Positions 24,927-34,062 of a stretch of DNA of 64,000 nucleotides are shown here, piece by piece (the first letter of the stretch is position 1; each line of letters opens with the position of its first letter). The notes under the pieces are model-generated. The model worked only from the letters and a program-made list of their open reading frames with translations. It did no database searches and was not told the DNA's origin. Location: positions 186,001-250,000 of the forward strand of contig CAWEGI010000017.1 of NCBI GenBank assembly GCA_963808815.1. The letters are read 5' to 3'. Origin of the DNA: DATBLE01 sp963808815. Lineage in GTDB: Bacteria > Actinomycetota > Thermoleophilia > Gaiellales > Gaiellaceae. The position numbers and the translations under genes were made by a program.

Positions 24927-26524
24927 ACGAGGTCGAGACACCGGTCCTGGTCGTCGGCGGCAGCCTGGTCGGGCTGTCCACAGCGGTGTTCCTGGGCGCC
25001 CGCGGCGTGCCGTGCCTCGTCGTCGAGCGGCACCGCGGCACCGCCATCCACCCCCGGGCCGCGCTCGTGAACCAGCGGACGATGGAGACCTACCGCGCGG
25101 TGGGGATCGAGCCGGCGATCGAGGAGGCTGCGGCGCGCGAGTTCGTCCAGAACGGGGCGATCGTCTCGGTGGAAAGCCTGGGCGGCAAGGAGCTCGACTG
25201 GTACTTCCGCAACATCAACGAAGGCGTCGAAGACCTCAGCCCGTCCGCACGGATCTTCATCACGCAGATCGGGCTCGAGCCCGTCCTGCTGGCGAAGGCC
25301 TCCGAGGTCGGCGCGCGGGTGGAGTACGCGGCGGAGACCCTTTCGCTCGACCACTCCGACGACGGCGTGGTCGCGACGATCCGCCCCCGCGACGGCGGCG
25401 AGGACTGGACGGTGCGCGCCCGGTACGCGATCGCCGCGGACGGGGCCCACAGCCCATCGCGCGAGCGCCTCGGCATTCCCATGCTCGGACACGGCAGCTT
25501 CTCCGACAGCATCACGATCTATTTCCGCGCCGACGTGCAGCCGCTGCTCGGCGACCGAAACCTGAGCGTGATCTACGTCTTCAACCCGCGCCTCGTCGGC
25601 TTCTTCCGCTTTTCGATCGACGGGCAGGCCGGGTTCCTCGTCGTCAACGCGATCGTCGACGAGCAAGGGAACCGCTCGACCGCGATCGGCGAGGACATGA
25701 GCGAGGACACCTGCGTCGGCTACGTGCGCACCTCGCTGGGCGCGCCGGACCTCCCGGTCCAGATCGAGAACGTCCAACGCTGGTCGGCGACCGCCGACTG
25801 GGCCGAGCGCTTCTCCGACGGTCGCATCGTGCTGGCCGGCGACTCCGTCCACGTGATGCCGCCGACCGGCGGGTTCGGCGGGAACACCGGCGTCCAGGAC
25901 GCATATGACCTCGCCTGGAAGCTGGCTGCCGTGCTCGACGGCACGGCCGGCCCGGGCCTGCTCGACACCTACGACACCGAGCGGCGGCCGGTCGGCTCCT
26001 TCACGGTGGAGCAGGCGTACACGCGCTATGTGCTCCGCCTCGACCCCAGCCTCGGCAAGGACGACCTGATGCCCATCGTCGACGAGGCGGCCGTCGAGCT
26101 CGGTTACCGCCAGCTCTCGGGCGCTGTCCGGGTGGAGGACCGCGACGACGGCGCGCTCTGGGAGGACCCGCGCGAGCCCACGGCGCGTCCGGGGATGCGC
26201 GCGCCGCATCTCCCCGTCGACCGGGACGGGAGATCGTCCTCGGTCATCGACCTCTTCGGGGGCGGGTTCGTCCTGCTCGCAGGGCCAGACGGCAGCGGCT
26301 GGGAGCAGGCGGCGGGCCGTCTGGATGTTTCGGTGACCACCTACCGTGCGGGCGCCGACTTCGCCGACGGCTCGGGTCGGTTCGAGGATCTGTACGGCAT
26401 CGGCCGCGAGGGCGCGGCGCTGGTGCGCCCGGACGGCTTCGTCGCCTGGCGCACGCATGGCGGGCCGGAGAGCGAGGGTGACGCGCTGGCGGACGCGCTC
26501 AACGCCGCGCTCGCCCGCCGGTGA
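24923..26524 (+). CDS. FAD-dependent aromatic monooxygenase (phenol-hydroxylase type)
   Basis: 533 residues from TTG 24923. VLVVGGSLVGLSTAVFL at ~8-24 is the dinucleotide-binding turn (a variant GxGxxG), YAIAADGAHSPSRERLGI near 170 is the DG motif, and RIVLAGDSVHVMPPTGGFGGNTGVQDAYDLAWKL near 290-325 (read as two halves) is the GD motif with the riboflavin site. The last ~130 residues form a thioredoxin-like domain, ending with LVRPDGFVAWR, as in phenol and 3-hydroxyphenylpropionate hydroxylases. It would hydroxylate an aromatic ring or another hydrophobic substrate with NAD(P)H and oxygen. Confidence 0.85.
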   Translation: MNEVETPVLVVGGSLVGLSTAVFLGARGVPCLVVERHRGTAIHPRAALVNQRTMETYRAVGIEPAIEEAAAREFVQNGAIVSVESLGGKELDWYFRNINEGVEDLSPSARIFITQIGLEPVLLAKASEVGARVEYAAETLSLDHSDDGVVATIRPRDGGEDWTVRARYAIAADGAHSPSRERLGIPMLGHGSFSDSITIYFRADVQPLLGDRNLSVIYVFNPRLVGFFRFSIDGQAGFLVVNAIVDEQGNRSTAIGEDMSEDTCVGYVRTSLGAPDLPVQIENVQRWSATADWAERFSDGRIVLAGDSVHVMPPTGGFGGNTGVQDAYDLAWKLAAVLDGTAGPGLLDTYDTERRPVGSFTVEQAYTRYVLRLDPSLGKDDLMPIVDEAAVELGYRQLSGAVRVEDRDDGALWEDPREPTARPGMRAPHLPVDRDGRSSSVIDLFGGGFVLLAGPDGSGWEQAAGRLDVSVTTYRAGADFADGSGRFEDLYGIGREGAALVRPDGFVAWRTHGGPESEGDALADALNAALARR

Positions 26525-26544
26525 GACCCGATGTTAAGTCCTGC

Positions 26545-26573
26545 TTGACGCCCCGAACCACATCTGCTGAGAA
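26545..26573 (+). promoter_or_regulatory. Candidate promoter of the sugar-type ABC operon
   Basis: TTGACG at 26545-26550, then 17 bases, then TGAGAA at 26568-26573 (or GAGAAT one base later). The -35 is close to consensus, the -10 weak. It lies in the 85-base gap between the monooxygenase stop and the permease ATG and would give a ~30-base leader. No terminator is seen after the monooxygenase, so read-through is also possible. Confidence 0.35.
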
Positions 26574-26609
26574 TGGGCACTCGTTGTTCCGCCCTGGCCA
26601 CGGCTCTCG

Positions 26610-27686
26610 ATGAGCGCTCCCGGTCGCACAGGAGGTGCCGCTGCGTCCTCGCCTCCGGGGCGGTACGCCTCACTCGTCGCGAACACCGCCGTCGCCGCCC
26701 GCTTCTTGCCCGTGTGGCTTGCCACGGGCGTGCTGATGATCGTCGCCGCGATCATCGTGCCCGCCGCGCTGCAGCACACGAACTGGGCTTTCGTCCTGCC
26801 GTACATGACGATTCTCGCGATTGCGTCGCTCGGGCAGATGCTCGTGATCATGCAAGGGGGCATCGACCTCTCGACTCCAGCCGTGATCTCCTTCGGCGGA
26901 AACCTGCTCGTCGGCGTGAGCGTAGGACACAACGACCGCCTGGCGCTTGGCATCCTCGCCTGCATCGGCCTCGGAGCGGGAGTGGGCCTGGTCAACGGAA
27001 TCCTCGTCGGGATCGTGCGGCTGAACCCGCTGATCGTCACGCTCGCGGTGGGGCAGATCGTCTTCGCGTGGAACCTGCGATACGCACGTGAGGTGACGAA
27101 CTCGACCGCGGTACCGGAGGCGCTCTCGTCGTGGGCGGGCGAGAAGTGGCTCGGCGTCAGCTCCGTCTTCTGGACCGGCGCCGCGCTGACCGTGGCCGTC
27201 GCGCTCCTGCTTCGCTACACCGCCGCCGGCCGGCGCTTCCAGGCGGTCGGCGCGAACCCGCGAGCCGCGTGGATGGTCGGCTTGCGCGTCCGGACGCACG
27301 TCATCTTCGCGTACACGGCGGCAGGGATCCTCTACGGATGCGCAGCGGTGCTGCTCGCCGGCATCCGCATCAACGTCGACCCGCAGCTGGGCGCTGCCTA
27401 CCTGCTCGCGCCGATCGCCGCCGTCGTGATCGCTGGCGCGTCGCTCTCGGGCGGGCTGGCAAGCGCGACGTCGACGTGGGTGGCGGCGCTCGCACTCACG
27501 TTCCTGACACAGATGCTGTTGATCAAGGGGCTGAGGCCGGGGATGCAGTTCATCGTCTTCGGCGCTGCGATCATCGTCGGGATGTTGATCTCCGGCGACC
27601 GGATCGCCTCGCTCCTCGGCCGCGTCCTGAGGCCGGTCGAGGGAAGGTCGGACAACAATTCTGGCGTGGAGCTAAACACGAGCTGA
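26610..27686 (+). CDS. ABC importer permease, ribose/xylose (RbsC) type, first
   Basis: 358 residues with about nine membrane helices. LAIASLGQMLVIMQGGIDLSTPAVISFGG is the conserved RbsC-type segment, GLVNGILVGIVRLNPLIVTLAVGQIVFAWNLRY follows, and FQAVGANPRAAWMVGLRV is the cytoplasmic loop that contacts the ATPase. It forms a pair with the second permease at 30644. Whether the cargo is a sugar is unknown; this class also carries autoinducer-2, purine nucleosides and others. Confidence 0.87.
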   Translation: MSAPGRTGGAAASSPPGRYASLVANTAVAARFLPVWLATGVLMIVAAIIVPAALQHTNWAFVLPYMTILAIASLGQMLVIMQGGIDLSTPAVISFGGNLLVGVSVGHNDRLALGILACIGLGAGVGLVNGILVGIVRLNPLIVTLAVGQIVFAWNLRYAREVTNSTAVPEALSSWAGEKWLGVSSVFWTGAALTVAVALLLRYTAAGRRFQAVGANPRAAWMVGLRVRTHVIFAYTAAGILYGCAAVLLAGIRINVDPQLGAAYLLAPIAAVVIAGASLSGGLASATSTWVAALALTFLTQMLLIKGLRPGMQFIVFGAAIIVGMLISGDRIASLLGRVLRPVEGRSDNNSGVELNTS

Positions 27687-27708
27687 GGCTCGCGAAAGGA
27701 GGAGGGAG

Positions 27709-28998
27709 ATGCACCTACGGAAATCGACCATGAGACGAAGGGGTTCGATCGCCACGGTCCTTGCGCTCATGCTGCTCGCAACGGCTCTGGTGATCGTCTC
27801 GACAGGTCTGGGCAGTACAGGCAAGACCCATGCCAAGGCCGCCGCACCGGTCGTCATCGGCAAGGGCGGCGGGTTCGGCGAGGTGTACAAGGCGAAGGCC
27901 AGCACGCTCAAGCGCACGCTCTTCAACGCCACGCTGCTTCCGAAGAATCCGGCCTCACGCAGGATCGCGCTGGCCGGCCTCGGGCGCGCCGACAGGAAGG
28001 TCAACCTCGCCCTGGCGCTCAGGTGCTGGAAGAACAACGTCTGCAATACCGGTACGGGAGGCAAGCTCACGGTCGCGTACATCGAGCAGTTCGGCGAGAA
28101 CGTCTATCGCCAGATGTCGCATATGGAGTTCATCCTCCAGGCGCTGACCTACCCGCAGGTCGGCAGGATCATCTACAAGAGCGCCCACTCGGACCTGAAT
28201 CAGGGCATCGCCGACTTCAAGGCGGCAATCGCACAGAAGGTCAGCCTGATCGTCACGTATCCGGACTACGGCGACGCGATGCTCCCGGTGATGAAGGAAG
28301 CGACCGACGCCGGCATCCCCGTTGCGACGTATGCCTGGGGCTATGTCACCGGGCCCGGCAAGAACTACCTGACCGTCGTCGGCGAGTTCACGTGCAACCT
28401 CGGCAAGGCGTTCGCAGCAGCGATGAACAGGCAGGTCGGCTCCGGTGACATCGCCTTCATGGGCGGCTTCCCGGGCAACCCGCTGTCCGAAGGCTGGCAG
28501 AAGTGCGAGAAGCCGGCGCTGAACTCGAAGATCGACGTCGTGGCGACCGAGCCGACGAACTGGGATCCGTCGAAGGTCCAGTCGGTCGTCGCCGGCATCC
28601 TCGCGGCGCATCCCAACATCAAGGGCTGGAGCTACGAGTACGGCGGCGGCATGGCCCTCGGCGCCATCTCGGCGTACAAGGCCGCGGGCAAGCCGTTCAA
28701 CCCCGTGCTGACGCTCAGGACGGACGACGTCCGGATGGGGTGTGAGTACAACGACCTCAAGAAGACCAACCCCGGCCTGAAGATGTACTACTACACCTCG
28801 GGCAACACGCAGATCCGGGTCGCCTTTACGGCCGCGATGATGAAGCTGAAGGGCGCGCGAATCCCGCCCACCATCGTGTTCCCGATCCAGTTGCAGGACC
28901 AGGACAAGCGTGATTCGTGCACCAAGGGCTATCCGCAGGATGCCTCGGGGACGTCACTGATCCCGCTGAGCCTGCTGCACCAGATGTATCCGTCCTAA
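27709..28998 (+). CDS. ABC importer substrate-binding protein (periplasmic-binding type I)
   Basis: 429 residues. AAAGGAGGAGG just ahead of ATG 27709 is the strongest ribosome site in the window. A signal peptide (hydrophobic core near residues 15-35, with THAKAAA after it) is followed by a type I binding fold: SLIVTYPDYGDAMLPVMKEATDAGIPVATYAW (read as two neighbouring segments) is typical of sugar- and autoinducer-binding proteins. It has a ~60-residue insertion before the first lobe. Cargo unknown. A strong hairpin follows, which could cap its message. Confidence 0.85.
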   Translation: MHLRKSTMRRRGSIATVLALMLLATALVIVSTGLGSTGKTHAKAAAPVVIGKGGGFGEVYKAKASTLKRTLFNATLLPKNPASRRIALAGLGRADRKVNLALALRCWKNNVCNTGTGGKLTVAYIEQFGENVYRQMSHMEFILQALTYPQVGRIIYKSAHSDLNQGIADFKAAIAQKVSLIVTYPDYGDAMLPVMKEATDAGIPVATYAWGYVTGPGKNYLTVVGEFTCNLGKAFAAAMNRQVGSGDIAFMGGFPGNPLSEGWQKCEKPALNSKIDVVATEPTNWDPSKVQSVVAGILAAHPNIKGWSYEYGGGMALGAISAYKAAGKPFNPVLTLRTDDVRMGCEYNDLKKTNPGLKMYYYTSGNTQIRVAFTAAMMKLKGARIPPTIVFPIQLQDQDKRDSCTKGYPQDASGTSLIPLSLLHQMYPS

Positions 28999-29018
28999 CC
29001 GCTCGCCTACGGTTCGCT

Positions 29019-29051
29019 CTCACGGGGGGAACAGCCGGTTCCCCCCGTGAG
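29019..29051 (+). terminator. GC-rich hairpin between binding-protein and ATPase genes
   Basis: Arms of 13 bases, CTCACGGGGGGAA and its exact complement, close a 7-base loop 20 bases after the binding-protein stop. No T tract follows. In ABC operons a hairpin here often lowers expression of the membrane genes or protects the mRNA of the abundant binding protein from decay. The ATPase gene begins 69 bases further on. Confidence 0.7.
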
Positions 29052-29120
29052 CCCCTCCCAGGAAAACCATGAGCACTCACCTACCGTTGTATGCCGCGCC
29101 CGGGGCATGGTGACTTCTCG

Positions 29121-30647
29121 ATGACCTCCGCCGTGCTCTCCATGCGCGGCGTCTCCAAGGCGTTCGGAGCGGTACAGGCGCTCCGCGACGTCAGCGTCGA
29201 CTGCCACCCGGGCGAGATCCACGCACTCGTCGGGGAGAACGGGTCCGGGAAGTCGACATTGCTGGGGGTCGCCAGCGGCTTCGTCCCTCCTGACGAGGGG
29301 ACCGTCGAGATCGGAGGCAGCCAACGGCGGCGCGGCTCTCCCGCCGAGGCCCGGAGGCTCGGGCTCGGGATGGCGTATCAGAACTATTCGCACGTCCGCG
29401 ACCTCACCGTTTCCGAGAACCTCTACCTCGCCGTCCCCGGCGAATTGAAGCCGCCGTACGGCCGCATGGAGGAGTGGGCGTCCCAACGGCTCGCGGAGTT
29501 CCGGCTCGACGCACAGGCGACAGCGCCGATCGCCTCGCTGTCGCTGGCGGAACGGCAGTTCCTCGAGGTGATCAAGGCACTGCTCGCCCGACCGAAGGTC
29601 TTGCTCCTGGACGAGCCGACGACGGCACTCGGGCCGGAGGAGGTGGAGCGCCTGCACGCGCTGGTGTTCGAGCAGAGCCGCGCAGGGGTCGGCATCGTCT
29701 ACGTCAGTCATCGACTGCCGGAGGTGCTCGGCATCGCCGACCGCGTGACCGTCCTACGTGACGGCGTCTCCCAGGGCACGTTCGAGGCCACGGGCATGTC
29801 CGAGGAAAGCCTCGTCGCTCTGATGATCGGCCGTCCGCTGCAGCTCGCGTTCCCGGACCGGCCTGCCCCCGACGAAGCCCCGGATCTCGTGCTGGCGGTC
29901 TCGGGTTTCCAGGGCGAACGCTTCGGCCCGATCGACCTCGGAGTCGCGAAGGGCGAGATCCTGGGCATCGCCGGTGCGGAGGGGAACGGCCAGGTGCCGT
30001 TCCTGCGGGCTCTCGCCGGCACCGAGCGCGCGACCGGAAGCGCCACCTGCGACGGCCGCCAGCTCGACACCGGATCGCCGCTCGGCCCGCTCCGCGCAGG
30101 CGTTGTGCTGCTGAGCGGTGACCGGGCGGGAGAGTCGCTCTTCCCCGTGCTGAGCGTGCGGGCGAACACCACGATCCAGGTGCTGGGGCGGCTCGGACGC
30201 CTGGGCTTCCTCAACCGACGTCGCGAGCGCGACACGGTCGCCGGCCTCGTTCGCCGTTTGAGCATTCGCATGGCGTCGATCGAGCAGCCCGTCCAGTCGC
30301 TCTCGGGGGGCAACCAGCAGAAGGTCTCGCTCACGCGGCCGTTCCTGCGCGGGAACGTCAAGGTCATCCTCGCCGAGGAGCCGACCCAGGGGGTGGACGT
30401 CGCCGCCCGATTCGACATCTACGACGCCCTGCGCGCGAAGGCGGAGGAAGGCGTGGCCATCGTCGTCAAGTCGAGCGACCCGCTCGAGCTGGCCGGGCTC
30501 TGCGACCGGGTGATCGTCATGTCGCGCGGGAAGATCGTCGACGAGATCCGCGGCGACGACCTCGGCGAGCGCCGGATCGTCGAGGCGATCGTCGGCTCGC
30601 GAGCAGGTGCCGCCGGACGAAACTCTGACGACGGGACGCCGTCATGA
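29121..30647 (+). CDS. ABC importer ATPase with two nucleotide-binding domains (RbsA type)
   Basis: 508 residues from ATG 29121; an ATG at 29091 is possible but adds an unlike N-terminus. The first domain has Walker A GENGSGKST (~38-46), signature region SLAERQFLEV (~140-149) and Walker B VLLLDEPTTAL (~160). The second (from ~residue 255) has a degenerate Walker A (AEGNGQVPF), LSGGNQQKVSL signature and LAEEPTQGVD as Walker B. A weak second site is standard for RbsA-like ATPases. It drives both permeases of this operon. Confidence 0.9.
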   Translation: MTSAVLSMRGVSKAFGAVQALRDVSVDCHPGEIHALVGENGSGKSTLLGVASGFVPPDEGTVEIGGSQRRRGSPAEARRLGLGMAYQNYSHVRDLTVSENLYLAVPGELKPPYGRMEEWASQRLAEFRLDAQATAPIASLSLAERQFLEVIKALLARPKVLLLDEPTTALGPEEVERLHALVFEQSRAGVGIVYVSHRLPEVLGIADRVTVLRDGVSQGTFEATGMSEESLVALMIGRPLQLAFPDRPAPDEAPDLVLAVSGFQGERFGPIDLGVAKGEILGIAGAEGNGQVPFLRALAGTERATGSATCDGRQLDTGSPLGPLRAGVVLLSGDRAGESLFPVLSVRANTTIQVLGRLGRLGFLNRRRERDTVAGLVRRLSIRMASIEQPVQSLSGGNQQKVSLTRPFLRGNVKVILAEEPTQGVDVAARFDIYDALRAKAEEGVAIVVKSSDPLELAGLCDRVIVMSRGKIVDEIRGDDLGERRIVEAIVGSRAGAAGRNSDDGTPS

Positions 30648-31678
30648 CGTTCGGTGCCCGCGTAGCGGCTGCGGTCGCGAGGATCAAATTCAGCGGCGTC
30701 GTCCCGCTCGTCCTGATGGGAACGCTGATCGTCGCGGTCGGCGCGTACACGGCGCTGCGGGAGGACGCCTTTCTCACCAGCTACAACCTCAACAACCTGC
30801 TGCTCGCGACGATGCCGCTGGCGCTGGTCTCGATCGGCCAGACGAGCGCGCTGCTCGTCGGCGGTTTCGACGTCTCCGTCGGCGCGCTGATGACGCTGTG
30901 CGTCGTCGTCGCCTCGTACACGATGACACCCACGACGTCGCAGTTGGGTCTGATCCCGGGAGCGCTCGCGGTCGTGGGCGTCGGGCTCGCGACCGGGGTC
31001 TTCAATGCGGTGCTCGTCCGTGTGCTCCGCCTCCCCTCGATCATCGCCACGCTCGCCACGTTCAGCATCCTCGAAGGTGCTGCGCTGCTTCTGCGCGACC
31101 ACCCGGAGGGATCGATCAACCTCGACGTCATCGACAGCCTGACGACGAGTGTCAGCTTCGTGCCGCTCGCCTTCATCGGGGTCGTCGTGCTCGCCTTGCT
31201 CGCCGACGTCTGGCTGTACCGCACGCGCACGGGCCTGGCGTTCAGGGCAGTCGGGCTCGACGAAACGGCCTCACGTCGACTCGGGATGGGAACGAGCCGA
31301 ACGGTGATCCTCGCCTTCGTCTTCTGCTCGCTGATGGCCTCGATCGCGGGCTTCTACCTCGCGGCACAGGTCCAGATCGGCTCGCCGATCATCGGCAACC
31401 AGGCGCTCGAGAGCATCGCTGCGGCCGTTCTCGGCGGAGCCAGCCTCGCGGGCGGCAAGGGATCGTTCTTCGGGGCCTTGCTCGCGGCTCTCTTCCTCAG
31501 CCTGATCGACAACATCTTGCCGTTGTTCCAGGCGCCGACGGAGTACGCCGAGATGGCGATCGGCATCCTGATCCTCGTAGCGCTCATCCTCTACCAGGGA
31601 CCGGAGCTGGTCGCCCGCCTCCGCTCGAGCTGGGGAGGGGTGGGCCGGCTACGGGGTGCCGGCAGAGGGGAAGCGTAA
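30644..31678 (+). CDS. ABC importer permease, RbsC type, second
   Basis: 344 residues, ATG overlapping the ATPase stop by 4 bases. MPLALVSIGQTSALLVGGFDVSVGALMTL is the family segment, then VLRLPSIIATLATFSILEG and FRAVGLDETASRRLGMGTSRT for ATPase contact. The first permease of the operon (26610) is a divergent paralogue, so the transporter is probably a heterodimer rather than the usual homodimer. Ends 8 bases from the tail of the E1-beta gene on the other strand. Confidence 0.87.
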   Translation: MTFGARVAAAVARIKFSGVVPLVLMGTLIVAVGAYTALREDAFLTSYNLNNLLLATMPLALVSIGQTSALLVGGFDVSVGALMTLCVVVASYTMTPTTSQLGLIPGALAVVGVGLATGVFNAVLVRVLRLPSIIATLATFSILEGAALLLRDHPEGSINLDVIDSLTTSVSFVPLAFIGVVVLALLADVWLYRTRTGLAFRAVGLDETASRRLGMGTSRTVILAFVFCSLMASIAGFYLAAQVQIGSPIIGNQALESIAAAVLGGASLAGGKGSFFGALLAALFLSLIDNILPLFQAPTEYAEMAIGILILVALILYQGPELVARLRSSWGGVGRLRGAGRGEA

Positions 31679-31686
31679 GCGAGCGA

Positions 31687-32658
31687 TTAGCGTAGTCGCC
31701 CGCGGATCTCGGCTGCGATCCGGTCCGGCCCCGGGAAGAACGCGTCCTCGAGCGGCGGGCTGTAGGGAATCGGCGAGTTCGGGGTGGTGATGCGCCAGGC
31801 GTCGTCGAGATCGCCCAGGCCCTCCTCCGTGACGAGCGCGAGCACCTCGCCGGCCCAGCCGCCCGTGAGCGGCCCCTCTTCGACGACCGCGATCCGGTTC
31901 GTCTTCTGGACCGAGCGCATGATCGTCTCGAGGTCGATCGGCCGCAATGTGCGGAGGTCGATCACCTCGGCCGACATGCCCTGCCCGGCCAACTGGTCGG
32001 CGGCCTCGAGGCAGTCGTGCACGCCCTTCATCGCGCTGACCAGCGTGACGTCCTCGCCCTCGCGAACGACCGTCGCCTTGCCGAGCGGCTCCGGCTCGTC
32101 GCCGCCCACCGGGCCGCTCAGGGAGTAGAGGCGCTTGTGCTCGAAGAAGATCACCGGGTTGTCGTCGCGGATCGCGCCCTTGAGCAGGCCCTTTGCATCG
32201 GCTGGCGTCGAGGGGGCGACGATCTTCAGGCCCGGGATGCCGGTCAGCCACGAGACCGGCATCTGCGAATGGATCGCGCCGAAGCGTGCGCCGCCGCCGA
32301 CGACGGAGCGGATCACCAGCGGGCAGCTCTGCCGCTCGCCGGTCAGGAACCAGTACTTCGTCGCCTGGTTGATCAGGCTGTCCATCGACAGCGCCAGGAA
32401 GTCCCCGAACATGATCTCGAGCACCGGCCGCTTGCCGGTCACCGCGGCGCCGAAGGCGGCTCCGGTCATCGCCAGCTCCGAAATCGGCGTGTCGAACACC
32501 CGCTCGGGGCCGTATTTCTCGTGGAGGCCCGGCGTCGCCGCGAACACCCCGCCGGCGACGGCGACGTCCTCGCCGAAGAAGATGACGGTCTCGTCGCGGG
32601 CGAGCTCCTCGTCGAGCGCGTCGCGGATGGCGTCTCTGAACTCGATCTCGGTCTCCAC
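31687..32658 (-). CDS. 2-oxoacid (pyruvate/acetoin-type) dehydrogenase E1 component, beta subunit
   Basis: 323 residues from GTG 32658, with GGAGGAGACC just upstream. VIFFGEDVAVAGGVFAAT near residue 26, GPERVFDTPISE near 50 and the middle MPVSWLTGIPGLKIVAPSTPADAKGLLKGAI are standard for the beta chain that shares the thiamine-diphosphate site with E1-alpha. The late VVEEGPLTGGWAGEVLAL is the transketolase C-terminal domain. No E3 gene lies nearby. Separated from E2 by a 177-base gap that holds an inverted-end segment. Confidence 0.9.
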   Translation of the reverse strand: METEIEFRDAIRDALDEELARDETVIFFGEDVAVAGGVFAATPGLHEKYGPERVFDTPISELAMTGAAFGAAVTGKRPVLEIMFGDFLALSMDSLINQATKYWFLTGERQSCPLVIRSVVGGGARFGAIHSQMPVSWLTGIPGLKIVAPSTPADAKGLLKGAIRDDNPVIFFEHKRLYSLSGPVGGDEPEPLGKATVVREGEDVTLVSAMKGVHDCLEAADQLAGQGMSAEVIDLRTLRPIDLETIMRSVQKTNRIAVVEEGPLTGGWAGEVLALVTEEGLGDLDDAWRITTPNSPIPYSPPLEDAFFPGPDRIAAEIRGRLR

Positions 32659-32667
32659 GGTCTCCTC

Positions 32668-32840
32668 CCTAGGAGCTCCTGACGCAATGAGCAGTGTGTC
32701 CCCGGGCCGCGCTGGGCGCCCGCTGCGGCGTCCTCAGTCGCGCCAATATCTGGTTTCGATATTGACGCTCCCTGCGTCCTTGCATCGGACTCGCCCATCG
32801 CATCCCGGGAACGAATACCCATCACGTCAGGAGCTCTAGG
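32668..32840. repeat. 173-bp segment with inverted ends inside the dehydrogenase operon
   Basis: CCTAGGAGCTCCTGACG at the left end and, on the other strand, CCTAGAGCTCCTGACG at the right end differ by one inserted base. Between them is a smaller inverted repeat, CAATATC-7-GATATTG (32744-32764). It has no ORF that looks real. The right end includes the stop codon of the E2 gene. It could be a small non-autonomous element or a regulatory segment; no target duplication is visible and no second copy was noticed in the window. Confidence 0.5.
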
Positions 32841-34005
32841 CGGCGACGAGCGCCACCGGGCGCTCGAGCAGGGTCGTGAGGGTCTGCAGGAAGCGGGCGG
32901 CCTCGGCGCCGTAGACGACGCGGTGGTCGCACGAGAGCGCGACGTCCATCCGGTTGCGGGCGACGATCTCCCCGTCCTCGCCGACGACCGGCCGCCGCGA
33001 GACCTCGCCGACGGCGAGGATGGCCGCCTGCGGCGGGTTGATCACGGCGTGGAACCGGCGGACGCCGAACATCCCGAGGTTGGAGACGGTGAACGTGCCG
33101 TCGCGGAGCTCATCGGGCGCGATCGTGCCGGCCAGCACCTTCTTGATCAGACTCCGCGCCAGTCCGGCGAGCTCGAAGATCGGCAGCGTGTCGGCGTCGG
33201 GCAGCGTGGGCACGTAGAGCGCGTCGTCGGTGGCGACCGCGATGCCGACGTTCACCCGGGCGTTCCGCCTGATCCGCCCGCCGGCCCAGGAGCTGTTCAC
33301 CGCCGGGTGCTTGCGCAGTGAGAGCGCCACCGCCTTGACGACGAGGTCGTTGAAGGACGGGAGCGGCTCGCGGCCGAGAGCCTGCAATGCCTCGCGGGCC
33401 TCGGCGGCCGCCTCCATGTCGATCTCCACCTCGAGCGTGAACTCCGGAATCTGCGCACGCGACTCGGTCATGCGCTGGGCGATCGTCCGCTGCGTCGGCG
33501 TGAGCTCGATCTCGTCCTCCCCGGCCGGGGCCGGCGACGCTTCGCGGACGTCCGCCCGCACGATCCGGCCGCCGGGCCCGGTCCCGCTCACGCCTTCGAG
33601 CGACACGCCCAGCTCGGCCGCGAGCCGGCGCGCGACGGGGGTGGCGCGGTGCCTGTCGGCCTTGCCGCCGTTCGTCACGGCAGGCGGCGCGGAAACGGAT
33701 GCCGGAGGTGCCGTCTCGGCCGGCGCGGCGGGCGGCGGCGCGCTCGGCGCTGCGCCCGTCCCGTGTGCGCGCGCGATCGTCTCCCCGAGTGCCGCGGTCG
33801 TGCCCTCGTCGACGACGATCTCGTCGAGGACACCCTCGAACTCGGCCTCGTAGACCATCGTGGCCTTGTCGGTCTCGATCTCGACCAGCGGCTCGCCCCT
33901 CCCGACCGGCTCGCCGGGCTGCTTGAGCCACTTGATCACGGTCGCCTCCTCGCCCTGGTCGGACAGGCGCGGCATCGGGATCTCGATCAGCGTCGCCTCC
34001 GTCAC
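32836..34005 (-). CDS. 2-oxoacid dehydrogenase E2 (dihydrolipoamide acyltransferase)
   Basis: 389 residues from GTG 34005, chosen because GGAGGG sits 5 bases upstream. A lipoyl domain at ~4-80 contains ETDKATM with the lipoylated Lys ~47, followed by an Ala/Pro linker. The E1/E3-binding domain is at ~125-160 (ATPVARRLAAELGVSLEGV). The catalytic acyltransferase domain fills the rest, with SCDHRVVYGAEAA near 360 holding the catalytic His. One lipoyl domain, as is usual for pyruvate- or acetoin-type complexes in Gram-positive bacteria. Confidence 0.92.
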   Translation of the reverse strand: MTEATLIEIPMPRLSDQGEEATVIKWLKQPGEPVGRGEPLVEIETDKATMVYEAEFEGVLDEIVVDEGTTAALGETIARAHGTGAAPSAPPPAAPAETAPPASVSAPPAVTNGGKADRHRATPVARRLAAELGVSLEGVSGTGPGGRIVRADVREASPAPAGEDEIELTPTQRTIAQRMTESRAQIPEFTLEVEIDMEAAAEAREALQALGREPLPSFNDLVVKAVALSLRKHPAVNSSWAGGRIRRNARVNVGIAVATDDALYVPTLPDADTLPIFELAGLARSLIKKVLAGTIAPDELRDGTFTVSNLGMFGVRRFHAVINPPQAAILAVGEVSRRPVVGEDGEIVARNRMDVALSCDHRVVYGAEAARFLQTLTTLLERPVALVAA

Positions 34006-34062
34006 CCGGCCCTCCGTGTCGAGCAATACTGAACGACCCGCACGAGCACGCCCGCGACGCTC

